Source: Margaritifera margaritifera
Taxonomy: Eukaryota; Mollusca; Bivalvia; Unionida; Margaritiferidae
DNA length: 64,000 nt
Direction: 5' to 3'
Assembly (NCBI GenBank): GCA_029931535.1
Contig: JAQPZY010001405.1
Span: 1,945,001-2,009,000, forward strand
Part shown: positions 1 to 11,481 of the stretch, piece after piece
How positions within the stretch are numbered: position 1 is the stretch's first letter
How the letters are laid out: the number at the start of each line of letters is the position of its first letter
Program-made: the position numbers and the translations under genes
Notes under the pieces: model-generated
The model's database searches: none
Seen by the model: only the letters and a program-made list of their open reading frames with translations
What the model was told of the DNA's origin: nothing

Positions 1-1430
1 CAAGCTTTACCACAGTATGAGAGCTTTCCTTCCCAATATGTGACTTTATTAGTAGGTAGTTAATACAGAATTTTTCAATGCATGATCATTTTTTCTTTGA
101 AACTGCTATCATTGGCAAATTCTGAGAAAAAAAAAAACAGAAATGTTAATCTAAAACAATACCAAAAAAATCCTTATCAGACCCTCAAAAAATGAATGAG
201 CTAAATATTGGACACAAAATATGAGGAATGGTGAGCAATTTGCTCACGTAATTATACCACTGTCTCACCTGCATCTATCTATAACCTTGTGATGGAGACG
301 AGTCTGTAGTAACAAAAGTAAGTAACTATTGAGAAAGTAGTGCGAGTACAGTGATGCATCAACATGCATATCTTCAAATGATGACCATAACATGTACTAA
401 GTTTCACAGCAGTCAACTGAAAATGGCAAGAGTAGTTGCATTCACAAAATTCTGTAATATATTGCATCCAGCTGTAAGTCAAAAAGGGCAATAACTCTTA
501 CAAAAATCACGGAGCACAAAGATTTGTCAAAATACAAAAAAAAAATCTGAAAGACAATTTGTGTTCAAAAGAGATTGTCTTACATTTCATTCAGGTGTAG
601 GACAAAAATGGCAGTATCTCTTAAAAATCGTAAAAGGACGGTAATGTCTTGATATGTGCATCTAAAGATAATGTTCATAACATACCAAGTTTCACACACA
701 TCCTTCAAAAATACAACTCTCAGTAGTTGTTTTCACATTCAGCTACAATACAAAAAAAGCAAATACTCTTGCAGAAGCAAAAGTGAGGGTTGCAGGTTTG
801 ATACCCACCCAGTCCAGCCTGGGTCAACTGCCTCAGTGTGTCCATGGGAAAGGCACTTAGCTGCCATTTCCTCAGCATGATATAGCCAACATTGTGTTAA
901 AAATGCTGTTAACCCCCCCCCCCCCAAAAAAAAAAAAGCAAACTGAAGCAAAGGTATTTGTTAATATGCATCAACTTCAGATAATGGCCATAGCATTTCA
1001 TGGCAATCCATTGAAAACTAAGACTAATTGCATTTACAAGATTCAGCTGCATGTTAAAAATGTCAATAACTCTTATATTGATATGCACATCTTCTGGTGA
1101 TGACAATAATGATTACAATGTTTCATTGGTAATCCATCAACTACTGCAGGACTAGTTGCACTAACAAGATTGTGTGCTGGATGGAAGGATGGATGGACAG
1201 ACACAAGGATTTCTATATATCCCACAAAGGAGGAGTTATAAAAACAATACAAATTTTGACAACCAAAAAAGTATAAAAAAAGTTTGAGTCTATGTAGCAC
1301 CAGATGATGACCATAATATTTTCCAAGTTTAATGGCAATCCATTGAAAAATGTGAGACTAATTGCGTTTACAAGATTCTGTCATATTCATGTTGACTAAT
1401 GTTTATTGCTTAGCAGTAGGGGTCAAACGA
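1..1430. repeat. Tandem-core array, family F7 (diverged)
   Basis: Diverged units of very roughly 170-190 bp repeat a phrase meaning 'cat ctt c-gatgatgaccataa ... aagtttca ... caatccattgaaaa ... gattgcatt-acaagattctg'. Clear occurrences lie near 355-465, 655-730, 965-1060, 1085-1170 and 1295-1380. The first 180 bases are too diverged to assign. A SINE is inserted at 782-944. Frames in this stretch are short and look non-coding. Confidence 0.6.
782..944 (+). mobile_element. tRNA-derived SINE, family S2, nested in array F7
   Basis: The element starts inside a tRNA-like head, with a B-box-like GGTTTGATACCC near 795-806. It then shares a body with copies at 21845, 33404 (minus) and 53308: 'catgggaaaggcacttag', 'cagcatgatatagccaa', 'gtgttaaaa-tgctgttaa'. 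It ends in a run of about 13 C followed by about 12 A. The 8-base string gaagcaaa lies at 774-781 and again at 945-952, a likely target-site duplication. The 5' part of the tRNA head is missing. Confidence 0.7.
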
Positions 1431-1585
1431 TGTTATTTATTTACCACCTTTCAAATGGTTTCTCTTTTAATTGATATCATGTAAAGCTAAAGTTCCAGTT
1501 TTTCTTGTTGAGTATTAGAGCCATTGATATCAGCTTTTACATATTGACTATTTACTTGCCAAGGATATATACAGTGATTGACCAA

Positions 1586-2998
1586 ACTGAATCTGGTAAT
1601 ACTATTCATCTCCACCTCTCCCCATCCCACAACCCAATCTGGTAATACTATTCATCTCCACCTCTCCCCATCCCACAACCCAATCTGGTAATACTATTCA
1701 TCTCCACTTCTCCCCATCCCACAACCCAATCTGGTAATACTATTCATCTCCACCTCTCCGCATCCCACAACCCAATCTGGTAATACTATTCATCTCCACC
1801 TCTCCCCATCCCACAACCCAATCTGGTAATACTATTCATCTCCACTTCTCTCCATCCCACAACCCAATCTGGTAAAACTGTTTGTCTCCACTTCTCCCCA
1901 TCCCACAACCCAATCTGGTAATACTATTCATCTCCACCTCTCCCCATCCCACAACCCAATCTGGTAAAACTGTTTGTCTCCACTTCTCCCCATCCCACAA
2001 CCCAATCTGGTAATACTATTCATCTCCACTTCTCCCCATCCCACAACCCAATCTGGTAAAACTGTTTGTCTCCACTTCTCCCCATCCCACAACCCAATCT
2101 GGTAAAACTGTTTGTCTCCACCTCTCCGCATCCCACAACCCAATCTGGTAATACTATTCATCTCCACTTCTCCCCATCCCACAACCCAATCTGGTAAAAC
2201 TGTTTGTCTCCACTTCTTCCCATCCCACAACCCAATCTGGTAAAACTATTGTCGCCACCTCTCCCCATCCCACAACCCATTCTGGTAAAACTATTCATCT
2301 CCACTTCTCCCCATCCCACAACCCAGTCTGGTAATACTATTCATCTCCACTTCTCCCCATCCCACAAGCCAATCTTGTAAAACTATTTGTCTCCACCTCT
2401 CCCCATCCCACAACCCATTCTGGTAAAACTATTCGTCTCCACCTCTCCCCATCCCACAACCCAGTCTTGTAAAACTTTTGTCTCCACCTCTCCCCATCCT
2501 ACAACCCAGTCTTGTAAAACTGTTGTCTCCACCTCTCTCCATCCCACAACCCAATCTGGTAAAACTATTCATCTCCACCTCTCTCCATCCCACAACCCAA
2601 TCTAGTAATACTATTCATCTCCACTTCTCCCCATCCCACAACCCAAAGTTGGTAAAGCTATTGTTGCCACCTCTCCCCATTCCACAATCCAATCTGGTAA
2701 AACTATTTGCCTCCACCTCTCCCCATTCCACAACCAAATCGGGTAAAACTATTCATCTCCACCTCTCTCCATCATACAACCCAGTCTTGTAAAACTCTTG
2801 TCTCCACCTCTTCCCAGCCCACAACCTAGTTTGGTAAAACTATTCTCTCCACTTCTTCCCATCCCACAACCCAATCTGGTAAAACTATTCTCTCCACTTC
2901 TTCCCATCCCACAACCCAATCTGGTAAAACTATTCTCTTCCCAGCCCACAACCTAGTCTGGTAAAACTATTCTCTCCACTTCTTCCCATCCCACAAAC
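1586..2998. repeat. 46-bp minisatellite, about 30 copies
   Basis: The unit starts at 'aatctggtaa' and ends at 'cccacaaccc'; counting one copy gives 46 bases. Two main variants intermix: one with 'taatactattcat' and one with 'taaaactgtttgt'. Later copies (2240-2998) are more diverged and vary in length. Open frames on both strands only reflect the repeat, which is pyrimidine-rich on the plus strand. Confidence 0.95.
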
Positions 2999-3050
2999 TA
3001 GACACCAAAAAAATAGTGGCTAAGTTGGTGTCTGTATGTATTAGATGAAG

Positions 3051-3692
3051 CATGAGTGAGAGGGCATTTTCCCCAACAAGTGCCGAGGTCCATTAACTCT
3101 TTAAAGCCGAGAGACGTAATTTTGTGTCATGAGGCCTGTGATGTCATCCTAGTTCATGATAGAGCCAAGTGGGTGGTATTAAAGAAAAGAACAAGGATGT
3201 AGCTTTATACTGATGCCAAGTAATGTTGACATATTACACACATTCAAAAATACATCTGAAATAATGCAATTTTGCGGCCTGATATTCTTTACTAACAGAA
3301 TTGCCAGTTCCAAGACTGGAATTTTTGTCTGGATTTTAGACTTTCTCTCATTCGATCTAAAACACCTGACCAAACTTCACACGGACAGATGCACCTTTGC
3401 AAATCTTGGGGCAATATTTGGATTTGGAGTACAAAGGGACAATTGGGCAAAAATCATGAGTTCAATCAGCAAATTAAAAAAAGAAGTCCCGCATGTGAGC
3501 ATAATAGCCAATCCAAGACAATTTCTTATACATATCTAAGAAACTGTCAATATGGAAAATCTCTTCTGATTTAGACGTGCTTGGATTCACTTGGAAATGA
3601 CAAGAAAACATTCTCTTCTACCCTCCTTTTAAGTGAAAATGCAAATGAGCTGCTGGCTTTGACGAGTTAATAGGAGAGAATGCCCTCTCATG
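3051..3692. mobile_element. Terminal-inverted-repeat element, about 640 bp, unclassified
   Basis: The left end (3051-3118) begins 'catgagtgagagggcatt' and continues to 'ctctttaaagccgag'. The reverse complement of the right end (3652-3692) begins 'catgagagggcattctctcc' and continues to 'ttaactcgtcaaagcc'. This gives imperfect terminal inverted repeats of about 40-60 bp. A 108-codon plus frame at 3213-3539 resembles nothing I recognise. No target duplication is certain. A non-autonomous DNA transposon is the simplest reading. Confidence 0.5.
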
Positions 3693-4907
3693 AAAGCTTT
3701 ATCTTGCATAAAATTTACCCCAAGTCATCAAATGTTTTGAAATCACCCCATCATGTTGATAATGACTTGGTATGTAAATCACATGCAGGCATGAGCGGGT
3801 TCTGCAGTGTTATTTTCTGGTGTGTGAATTTCGTGCAGGCACTGGTTCTGCAACTTAGAAAGTGCTTGATAAGGTCTCGTTAATTTTATAGTCCTAAGTC
3901 TATTGTTTCGACACCAGATAAGTGGGTTCAATACAGATCTCAGTACATGCACTGCTGGAAATAGTACAGGTATATTTTACAGGTGTTCACATATAAAGCC
4001 TCGAGGCAGCAATTACTCGGATAGGGGCCGATAATGGTCTTTGAATTGTTATATAAAATGTCGAAAAAGGCGAGTGCAGAATTTTATTATTGTGGGGCTT
4101 GGCCCCCATTTCCAGGCATGGAAGAATGGGTGTGTGGATCTGCTTCAGTATTATGTCATGTTTTGTATAATAATGTCACTTGATGTAAAATATTATTTAT
4201 TTGCCTCTTAACAAATTGTGGAGAAAAAAAACGTGAGAATAAGCAGTGTAATGTATTATGTCATATGTTGGTCTGTTTTAAATTTATTTACATGAACCTG
4301 CTACAGGTAGTAGTCAAAATGAATTATGTCATGAAATTTAGATATCTGGAAAATTTAGTGGCCATTGGTTATTTTGACTACCCCTAAAGGGAACATGGTC
4401 CTATAATTTATTGTTATTATAATATTTTTAAAAAGGTTTCAGTTTTAAAAGTGGTATAAATGATATTTGTGTTCACACAGTTGGTACAGTCTACTTGATT
4501 TTTAAACAGCAAAGGACTGGGTGTCTGGTTCATAATGAACAGGTGTCTTTTAATTCAAAACTAATACAATGGGAATAAACAGTTCCATGGAAATCTGTAT
4601 ACTATGGGCTGTTGTTCATCAAAATCAGGTGCCTATCAGAGCAGGTCTTTGCTGGATTTCTTGTAACTATTTCAAAAGCAAATGATCAAAATTTTATTTT
4701 CCAGCATGATGTATTGGTCACCTTGTTTACATGACTTGCACAATTCCCAAAATGCTGCTGAGGAAAAAGTGTAGATTGTGTTCATTTACTTTACAATCTC
4801 GCTGCCATTGGACAGGATCTAGTCTCAGCATTGCGATCACTTTGGTGTCCATACAGCCATACATTGTCTGTATGTCCATCCACACTAAAAATTAATCTCC
4901 ATTTGAA
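3693..4907. other. AT-rich stretch without recognised feature
   Basis: Mostly unique-looking AT-rich DNA with scattered stops in all frames. Near 4860-4885 there is a short 'gtatgtccatccaca' phrase of the sort that precedes the core arrays. No gene, RNA or clear repeat is visible. Confidence 0.5.
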
Positions 4908-5840
4908 AGCTCACCTGACTATTAGGCCAAGGGAACTTATGGTATGGCCCAGTGACTCTTCAAAAACTGCTTAGCAGAATTTAGCAAAATTTGATTGATG
5001 GGCTTTTTCAAGTGTGTACAAATGATGCTAATCCACCATAAAATCTGGCCACTGTTACTAAAAATAGACATTTTTAAAAAGACTTCTCCAGAATCCCTAA
5101 ATAAAATGTGACCATTTGACCAAATTTCACAGAAAGCATCCTGGTTTGAAGAGCTTTCAGATTTTTACAAATGATACTAATCCACCATCAAATATGGCCA
5201 CCATTACTAAAAATAGATCAATTTTGTTAAGTGACTTCTAAAAAACTGCTGAACAGAATTGGACCAAATTTGACAGAAATCATCCTGACATGAGGGGCTT
5301 TCAGATTCTTTTAAATGATGCTGATCTGCCATAAAATATTGTTGCTGTTAGTAAGTATAGAACAGCCTTTAAATGACTTCATTTAAAAAAGGGCTAAACA
5401 GAATTTAACCAACTTTGACTGAAAGCATATTGGCATGAAGTGCTTTCAAGTTTTTTCAAATGATACCAATCAGCCATCAACAGTGGTGGTCAGTACTAAA
5501 AATAGAACAAATATATCAATGACATCTCAGAAACCACAATAGTATTTGACCAAATTTGACTAAAAGTATTCTGGCATAAAAGGCTTTCAGTTTGTTTTAC
5601 AAATTATACTGATATGCCATTAAATTTTGGCCATCATTACTAAAAAAGTCCCCCCCCCCCAAAAAAAAAACCCAACTAATTTAAAAAAAAAAAATCATTA
5701 ACATAATTTTACCAACTTTGACAGAAAACATCCTGGAAGAAATTATACCGTTCTTGAGTAGTTGACCAACTGCCATTGCGTTTGTCTTTAGGCAGATGCC
5801 AGCCAGGTAAGTGATCTCAGGCCCACTTGGACCTCTTGTA
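4908..5840. repeat. Tandem-core array element, family F1
   Basis: The head at 4908-4949 starts AGCTCACCTGA and folds loosely onto 'ggccaagggaactt'. Tandem cores of about 120-130 bp follow, each with 'accaaatttgacagaaa', 'catcctgg', 'ggctttcag', 'aatgatactaatc' and 'ccattactaaaaatag'. The tail at 5791-5840 contains CCAGGTAAG, the inverse of the head motif, then 'ggcccacttggacctcttgta'. A C10/A10 run lies at about 5648-5669. The head and tail share subterminal inverted repeats with families F2 and F5. Confidence 0.7.
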
Positions 5841-5859
5841 ATAATAATAATAATAATAA
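5839..5859. repeat. TAA microsatellite
   Basis: About seven TAA/ATA repeats sit directly at the 3' end of array F1, as if seeded by its tail. Confidence 0.9.
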
Positions 5860-6243
5860 AGATTTAACAAGGGTAACTCAAATATTTATATAATAGAACT
5901 AATCTACTTTCAGGCCTGCTAAGATAAATGTACAGTTATATAGAGTGCTGTAAATCTTTACCCATTTCATGCATACATGCACACATACATACAGACATGT
6001 ACATACACTTTCATGTACACAAGTTACAAACCTAGACTAATTACCTGCTCATGTAAATTGTATACATGCCTAGAGATGAAAACTTCTGCTGTCGATGTTC
6101 ACTAGTCCAAGTTAAATGCATGTATAATAGGTACCAACATACATTTACATACAGAATAATTGTATGAGGTGGATAAGCCCTATGTTGTTAATTAAGACTG
6201 AGATTTCATCCATTTAAAACACTCATTGTGAAAAGCTGATATG

Positions 6244-7975
6244 CTATGAAAATTCTTTGATTTCTTCTGAGATATTATTCCATATAATGGCCCCAGAGTA
6301 TTGAAAACTTTTATAAAATAATTCTTTCTTTGGTTTTTGGAATAAAAAATTTCTTGATGTAATTGATTTATGGTTTGGGGTGTTGCTGGATTCTCTGCAA
6401 TGAAAAGTAGTTCTCAAGTAAACAGGTACAGACTTAACATAAACTTTATACATCATTTTGTCTTTTCAAAGGTGAAGTTGTTCTTGAAAATGGAGGATTT
6501 CCAGTTAAACATTTTTGCAACTCGAAAAGTCTCTTAATATTAACATCAGATATATTTCCCCATATGATATTACAATAATCAAAATGAGGCTGAATGTAGC
6601 TCTTGTAAGAAGTGACATGGCATTGTTTTGGAATGAAATACTTTATTTTTCCTTATAACCAAAGATAGGAGTTTGTTTTCTTTGTAATGAAGCTTGCATG
6701 AGCAGACCAATTTCAATAATTAACAAGAATACCAAGAATTTTGTCCTTAGAAACCACTTTCAGTTTTTTATTACTATAGAAAAGTCTCGAGTCATCAGTT
6801 TTTGATTTTGTTGTGTTGTTATTAATAAAACCTTTGTTTTATCTAATTTACAACTATGTCAGTCTCCTTACACCACATTTGAAGTCTATTTAATTCCATT
6901 TTGAACATTTTATATAGTTAATTTTTGCAGCTGGGTTCGTCAGAGAGGGTAGTGCCATCAGCATATAGATCGGTTGGTTATGCTGTATTTCAAATCTTTA
7001 GAAGAAGGTTGCTTATGAAAATAACAAATAAAAGTGGTCCAAGTATTGTTCCTTGTAACACACAACAGTTTATTCTTTAATTTTCAGATACATGTCGATT
7101 GAGAGTCACTTTTTGAAATCTCATTTAATTGTGAAGGGAGCTATTTGTAAACTGAGTCACTACATTGATAGATTTTTGGTTTTTCTTGGAGGATTTCATG
7201 ATCTGTAGGATCTATAATGCTTCGAACTGACTTTCCTTCATAGAAAACCAGAAGCCATGTATCAACCATTGATGCTTGTGCCATTTTAACAAGAATGATT
7301 TTGCATGAAACTAAATTGCTTATCATGGAGAAATCATGAACTTTGAGATAAGTCATAAAGGACTAATGCACTTGCTTTTCAATTGATTTTAAAAGAGTTG
7401 GATGGATAGATATTGGCGGAAATTTTTTATGTCATCTCTTTTGCCCCAGCCTTGTGGAGTGGAGTTGCAGTACCTTTGCAGTTTTCTATAATTGGGTAAA
7501 TTTACCATTTTTCATAGTTGGATTGCATATGAACACTATTCCTTCTGCAATAGCAGGTGCTGCTGCTTTTAACAGCTCTGGGCATATTATATCAAGCTGT
7601 TGATTTAACAATGTCAGTGTTTTGCACATATTTTAGAAGAAATGTTGAACTTATTTCAGGAAATTCAAATCTCAGGAATTTCAAATCTATCATCTTCTGA
7701 TAATATTTCAGCACAAAGTATTAGAGTTGCAAGTAATTTGATAAAATTTTTAGGAGTTTTAAGCTTAGAGCCAACATTCACAAAAAAGTAATGAAAAATA
7801 TTTGCCATTTGTAAAGATTCGTTTGTGCATACATGATCAATATTAATTGATGTCTTGTTCTTGGATTTTCCAGCTATTAATTAATTATATGGTGTCCAAA
7901 TTGTTTGAGAGTTGTTCTTATTTTCATTTTAAAAAAACTTGTTGATAATGTGTCTTTTTAGTGTTCTGATCATTT
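6244..7975 (-). pseudogene. Reverse transcriptase remains of LINE-A
   Basis: Minus-strand translation shows, in order, with frame changes: 'LLKAAAPAIAEGIVFICN' (about 7510-7580); an 'FPPISI-P-LLKSIEKQVH' segment (about 7370-7430); 'ALVLYDLS' (about 7330-7355), matching the DLSKAFD block; 'VLQGTILGPLLF' (about 7025-7065), matching VPQGSILGPLLF; 'LYADGTTLSDEP' (about 6940-6972), where the YADD catalytic box reads YADG; and a C-terminal 'KSFQYSGAIIWNNISEEIK' (about 6248-6310). The aspartate-to-glycine change, stops and shifts exclude function. The 70-codon frame at 6244-6456 is its longest intact piece. Confidence 0.85.
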
Positions 7976-7982
7976 TTTTTAT

Positions 7983-9175
7983 AGCTCTACTGGTTTTTAG
8001 ACCAGGGGAACTTAATGGGATGGTCTGTTTTCTGTTGTCCATCTGTTTGCACAAGTGTGTTATCACTACTCCTCCTAAACTACTTGGATAATTGCCCTGA
8101 AACTTTACACACACATTTATCCTATGGTCTAGTTGGTCCTAAATGAAAATGGTGCTGCTCGAACATCAAATATAGCTGCCACTGTGGCCATCTTAAAATA
8201 TTTTTACTCATCCTGATTGGATGGTCAGTATCAAGATGGGGTTTTGACTGAAAGACTTTTTATGATGTCTGATTGGTCCTAAATGAAAATGATGCTGATC
8301 TGAAATTCAGTATGTCTACCATAGCAGCCATCTTGAAATCTTGTTATTGCTACTCTTTTTGAATAGAAAAGTCATATTGACATGGGTTTTTCGCTAGAAG
8401 ACTTATAATGATGTCTAGTTGGTCCTAAATAAAAATGGTGCTGCTTGCACATCCAGTAGGGCTGCCACAGTGGCCATCTTGAAACTCTTGTTATTGGTAC
8501 TCCTCCTGAATGGATGGTTGTATCAACATGGGGGTTTTACTAAATGACTTCTTATGATGTCTAGATGGTTCTAAATGAAAATGGTGCTGCTCAGATATCC
8601 AGTATAGCAAACAGTGGCCATCTTGAAAAAACTTGTTATCACTACTTTTCCTGAATGAATGATAAATCAGCATGGGGATTTCACTGAAAGACTTAGTATG
8701 ATGTCTAGTTGGTTGTAAATGGAGATGGTGCCAATCTGTCCACCACTATGGCCATCTTGAAAATCTTGTTATCACTACTTCTCTTAGATGGCTGGTCATA
8801 TCAACATTGTGCTTTCACCAAAAGACTTCTTATGATGTCTAGCTGTTCCTGAATGGAAATGGTGTGCATCTGGTATCAAATATGGCCATCATTACAGCCA
8901 TCTTAAAATCATTACTCCAAAAAAACAGAAAGTCGTGTATCAACATGGGGTTTCCACTAGAAGACTTATGGTGTATTGTTGGTCCTAAATGAAAATGGTG
9001 CCAATCTGACAGCCAGTATATCCACCACAGCAGTTAATTTGAAAATCTTGTTATTGCTGAAGAATATTGGACATGGTTTCAGTACTCAGCAGTTAAATGG
9101 AAGAATTGGTCTTATCCTGAATTCTTGGAAATTCTTTTCAGCCAGTAGAGAGTCAGTCCATTTAAGGGACTCTTG
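7983..9175. repeat. Tandem-core array element, family F2, inserted in LINE-A
   Basis: The head at 7983 reads AGCTCTACTGG and forms a short hairpin with 'gaccagggga'; a 'gggatggtctgttttctgttgtcc' segment follows. Cores of about 120 bp repeat 'gttggtcctaaatgaaaatggtgctg', 'ccatcttgaaaatcttgttat', 'actcctcctgaatggatgg' and 'agacttcttatgatgtct'. The tail near 9141-9175 has CCAGTAGAG, the exact inverse of CTCTACTGG in the head, then 'cagtccatttaagggactcttg'. LINE-A sequence continues on both sides, so the ends are independently defined. A second copy lies at 31437-32515. Confidence 0.8.
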
Positions 9176-9870
9176 CATTACTTTATTTCTCCAAATGTAT
9201 GTTCATCACTACCTGAAGCTCAAGTAGTACTTTGTTTTAATTGCATCCAATATTTCTGGAGGTTAATGATATGTTTTATTCAATGCATTTTTAATTGCAT
9301 GTTTTAATTGACTAAATCTATCCATGTACCTTAAATATCATCCGTGTCTTCAAAAATTGCTATTGTATCCCATGGAATCTGTTCTCAGTCCATTGGAAAG
9401 TTTGTTTTTAGCATTTTTAAAAGACCTGTTAAGAAATGTTGATTTCTGGACATGCTTAATACAACTTTTCTTGTTTGTGATGTAAGCAGACTGGCATCTG
9501 GCATAGTGATCTTTAATCGAATCTTAGAAACAGAGAATTTACAAACATTTTCTGAAGTGTTAATATCGAGTAGATATGATTAATAATGGTTTTTGACTTT
9601 GCCATTATTTCCTGTGTCTTCATTAACTGAGTCATTCCAAAAGGTTCAATAAAATCTGATTGTTATGTGGCAGTTTTCTCAAGTACAGTTGGTCACAGAG
9701 TCGTGTTACTTGGTATATTGATACATCTTGATGTATACAACACCAGTTGACAACAAGCACAGGGGCGTGTTCATCATGCATGCTATTGCCAACTTCTTGT
9801 TGAGATGTCTTGGTGACATTAGCTTTGCAGAATACCATTTGATGTAAAATGTCTAAATGAAACAAATCTT
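9176..9870 (-). pseudogene. Endonuclease and linker remains of LINE-A
   Basis: Minus reading gives 'YQVTRLCDQLYL' near 9680-9715; a 'KSKTIINHIYSI' phrase near 9555-9600; 'SIKDHYAR' near 9498-9521, where the endonuclease SDH box appears as KDH; 'RSFKNAKNKL' near 9405-9440; an 'IPWDTI' phrase near 9360; 'PEILDAIKTKY' near 9230-9262; and 'WRNKV' at about 9178-9194. The order matches apurinic-type endonuclease followed by the linker of Jockey/CR1-like LINEs. Frames change several times. Confidence 0.75.
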
Positions 9871-10066
9871 TGAAATCCCTAATGTATCAAGAATGTGACA
9901 CTTGTTATGAAAGGTGAGGTGTAGTTCTCAAAATTTGCATCTGCCCATCTGTCCATCCAGAATCAACAATTGATTAAAGTCATTGTATAGGTCAATATTT
10001 CCCATTTTCAAAATTTCCCATTTTCAAAATGGACTTTTATCATATTTTGTCCGTTAGGGCATCAGA

Positions 10067-10858
10067 TGTCCCGTATTTTCACGCATATATCCCATGGGTT
10101 ATACAGGATTTTACATACCCCACACCCTCATGCAGGTTATCTCGGTGGGCGGGCTATATCAGTTCTTTTTCACACAAGCGGTAGTCATCAGCTTATCTTT
10201 AAATTTATACAGATATAATTTTTAATAACTGTGTGATGATGATTTTTAAAACTTTATGTTAAACAGAACGACAACAGAAGTAAGACTAGCACGAAAAAAT
10301 TGATGCCAGGAAATTAATTCTAGTGACACTTATCAAAATATGAACGAATTGCAATTGTCTTTAAAGGGAAAGAGCTTCTGTTGAGCTGTTTTGCGCATAA
10401 TTAAAAGTAACACCAATTAAAATACAAAACAAAAAGAATTGATTGATGGCGTGAAAGTGTTCTCACTACTTGTCATCCTTTCGTCCAGTTCTGTGTGGAA
10501 TAACAGCAATATGGCCACCAGCAGAATTAACCATTGCTTGCACCATTGGCTCATTTTGTGCAGCAATGGCATCAAAAACCAATAGTGAATTTGGTGGAAA
10601 AAACCCCACCTGGACATGTTCAGTAGCATTTATCAAGATCTTCATCACATTGATATTCATCCATTCCTTCTTGTTGCAGTGGACGACAATGGTGGCTGGC
10701 ACGAGGTCAGTTCATGTGAGATTATGTTAGGGTTTGTGCAGGGTATATACATCGGCAGGGTATACTAAATATTTTTTACACGATTAGTGAATTTCTGCGG
10801 GGTATATGCATGGGCGGGTTATACACACGGGTGGGGGTATATGTGTGAAAATACGGTA
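10067..10858 (-). mobile_element. pogo/Tigger-like DNA transposon remnant
   Basis: The left end reads CCGTATTTTCACGCATATA. The right end, reverse complemented, reads CCGTATTTTCACACATATA. Both are followed by inverted, divergent copies of 'ggttata' and 'cccgcc' phrases, giving terminal inverted repeats of roughly 25-60 bp. A TA follows the right end at 10857-10858; the left end has no clear TA. The interior keeps only part of a transposase, so most of the gene has been deleted. Confidence 0.8.
10466..10714 (-). pseudogene. Fragment of pogo-family DDE transposase
   Basis: The minus frame carries 'MPATIVVHCNKKEWMN', then 'VMKILIN', 'NSLLVFDA' and 'GGHIAVIP'. This fits the DDE_1 core of pogo/Tigger/jerky-type transposases, where the block around 'LLV-D' holds the second catalytic aspartate and '-AVIPGG-TS-LQPLD' follows. 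Here the frame ends soon after 'AVIPHRTG', so the third catalytic residue and the N-terminal DNA-binding domains are missing. It could be a remnant trapped in a non-autonomous element rather than a gene. Confidence 0.75.
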
Positions 10859-11481
10859 TGTATGTATGTGGTAGTGTATTACAGCACCTTAGCACAAAAG
10901 TGGTTATGTAGTGCCAACTAATGGTAAAGTTAAAAAAATGTAAAAATGAATTGCAAAAATATTTAGGAAGATAAACCCTTCCAAATAAATGTACAAATTA
11001 AGTGCATCAGATGAGAAGGTTGGGGTGCGGGTGTCATCTCTAAAGATTGAAGGCCAGCAAGATCAAAGTTAAATTTGCTACCATTGCCATTGATAAATTG
11101 ATATAAGATATTACAAAGACATTTATCATGAGATATATACAATATTTCTTGCGATTTGGAGTTTTTGTTTTTTTTTCAAATACTTACATGTGTATGCAGG
11201 CTTTGATAAAGATTCACCATTTGCATGAAGGCTGAAGCATTCCTTTGACAAATCAAATGATCAAAAATCAAATTGACAGGAAATTGTTTTCAGCTTTTAG
11301 ATAAATTGTTGGAACTTTTGTGAAGAGGTTGCATTTTCTGTTTCTATAAACCGATTTTAATCACAACACATAAGCTTAACAGTAGAGATGAAACACCCTT
11401 AGCAATTAGTGCAGCTTAAGGTCAAGGTCACATATGTTGTTTGATAGTGATTTGCTTAGGCCTCATTGCTATTATTTTAGG
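10859..11481. other. AT-rich stretch without recognised feature
   Basis: AT-rich DNA with no credible frame. A short phrase 'tattacagcaccttagcaca' near 10880 is faintly like 19768-19790, but no element boundary is visible. Confidence 0.45.

Larger units (their letters stand above)
6200..9880 (-). mobile_element. LINE-A: decayed non-LTR retrotransposon (Jockey/CR1-like), interrupted
   Basis: Read on the minus strand, the endonuclease end lies at about 9880-9176, and the linker, RT and C-terminus at about 7982-6240. Between them array F2 (7983-9175) splits the coding sequence. The minus reading resumes across the gap: 'WRNKV' before the array, then 'KKTHYQQ' and, after a few codons, 'NSQTIW'. 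This matches the linker of this LINE group. Many frameshifts and stops show that it is dead. The clade is an inference from motif style. Confidence 0.85.

Noticed and set aside
5792..5806. A 15-nt microexon bounded by 'tttgtctttag' and 'gtaagtgat'
   Set aside because: It is part of the conserved tail of array family F1 (CCAGGTAAG is the inverse of the head motif), so the splice-like look is coincidental.
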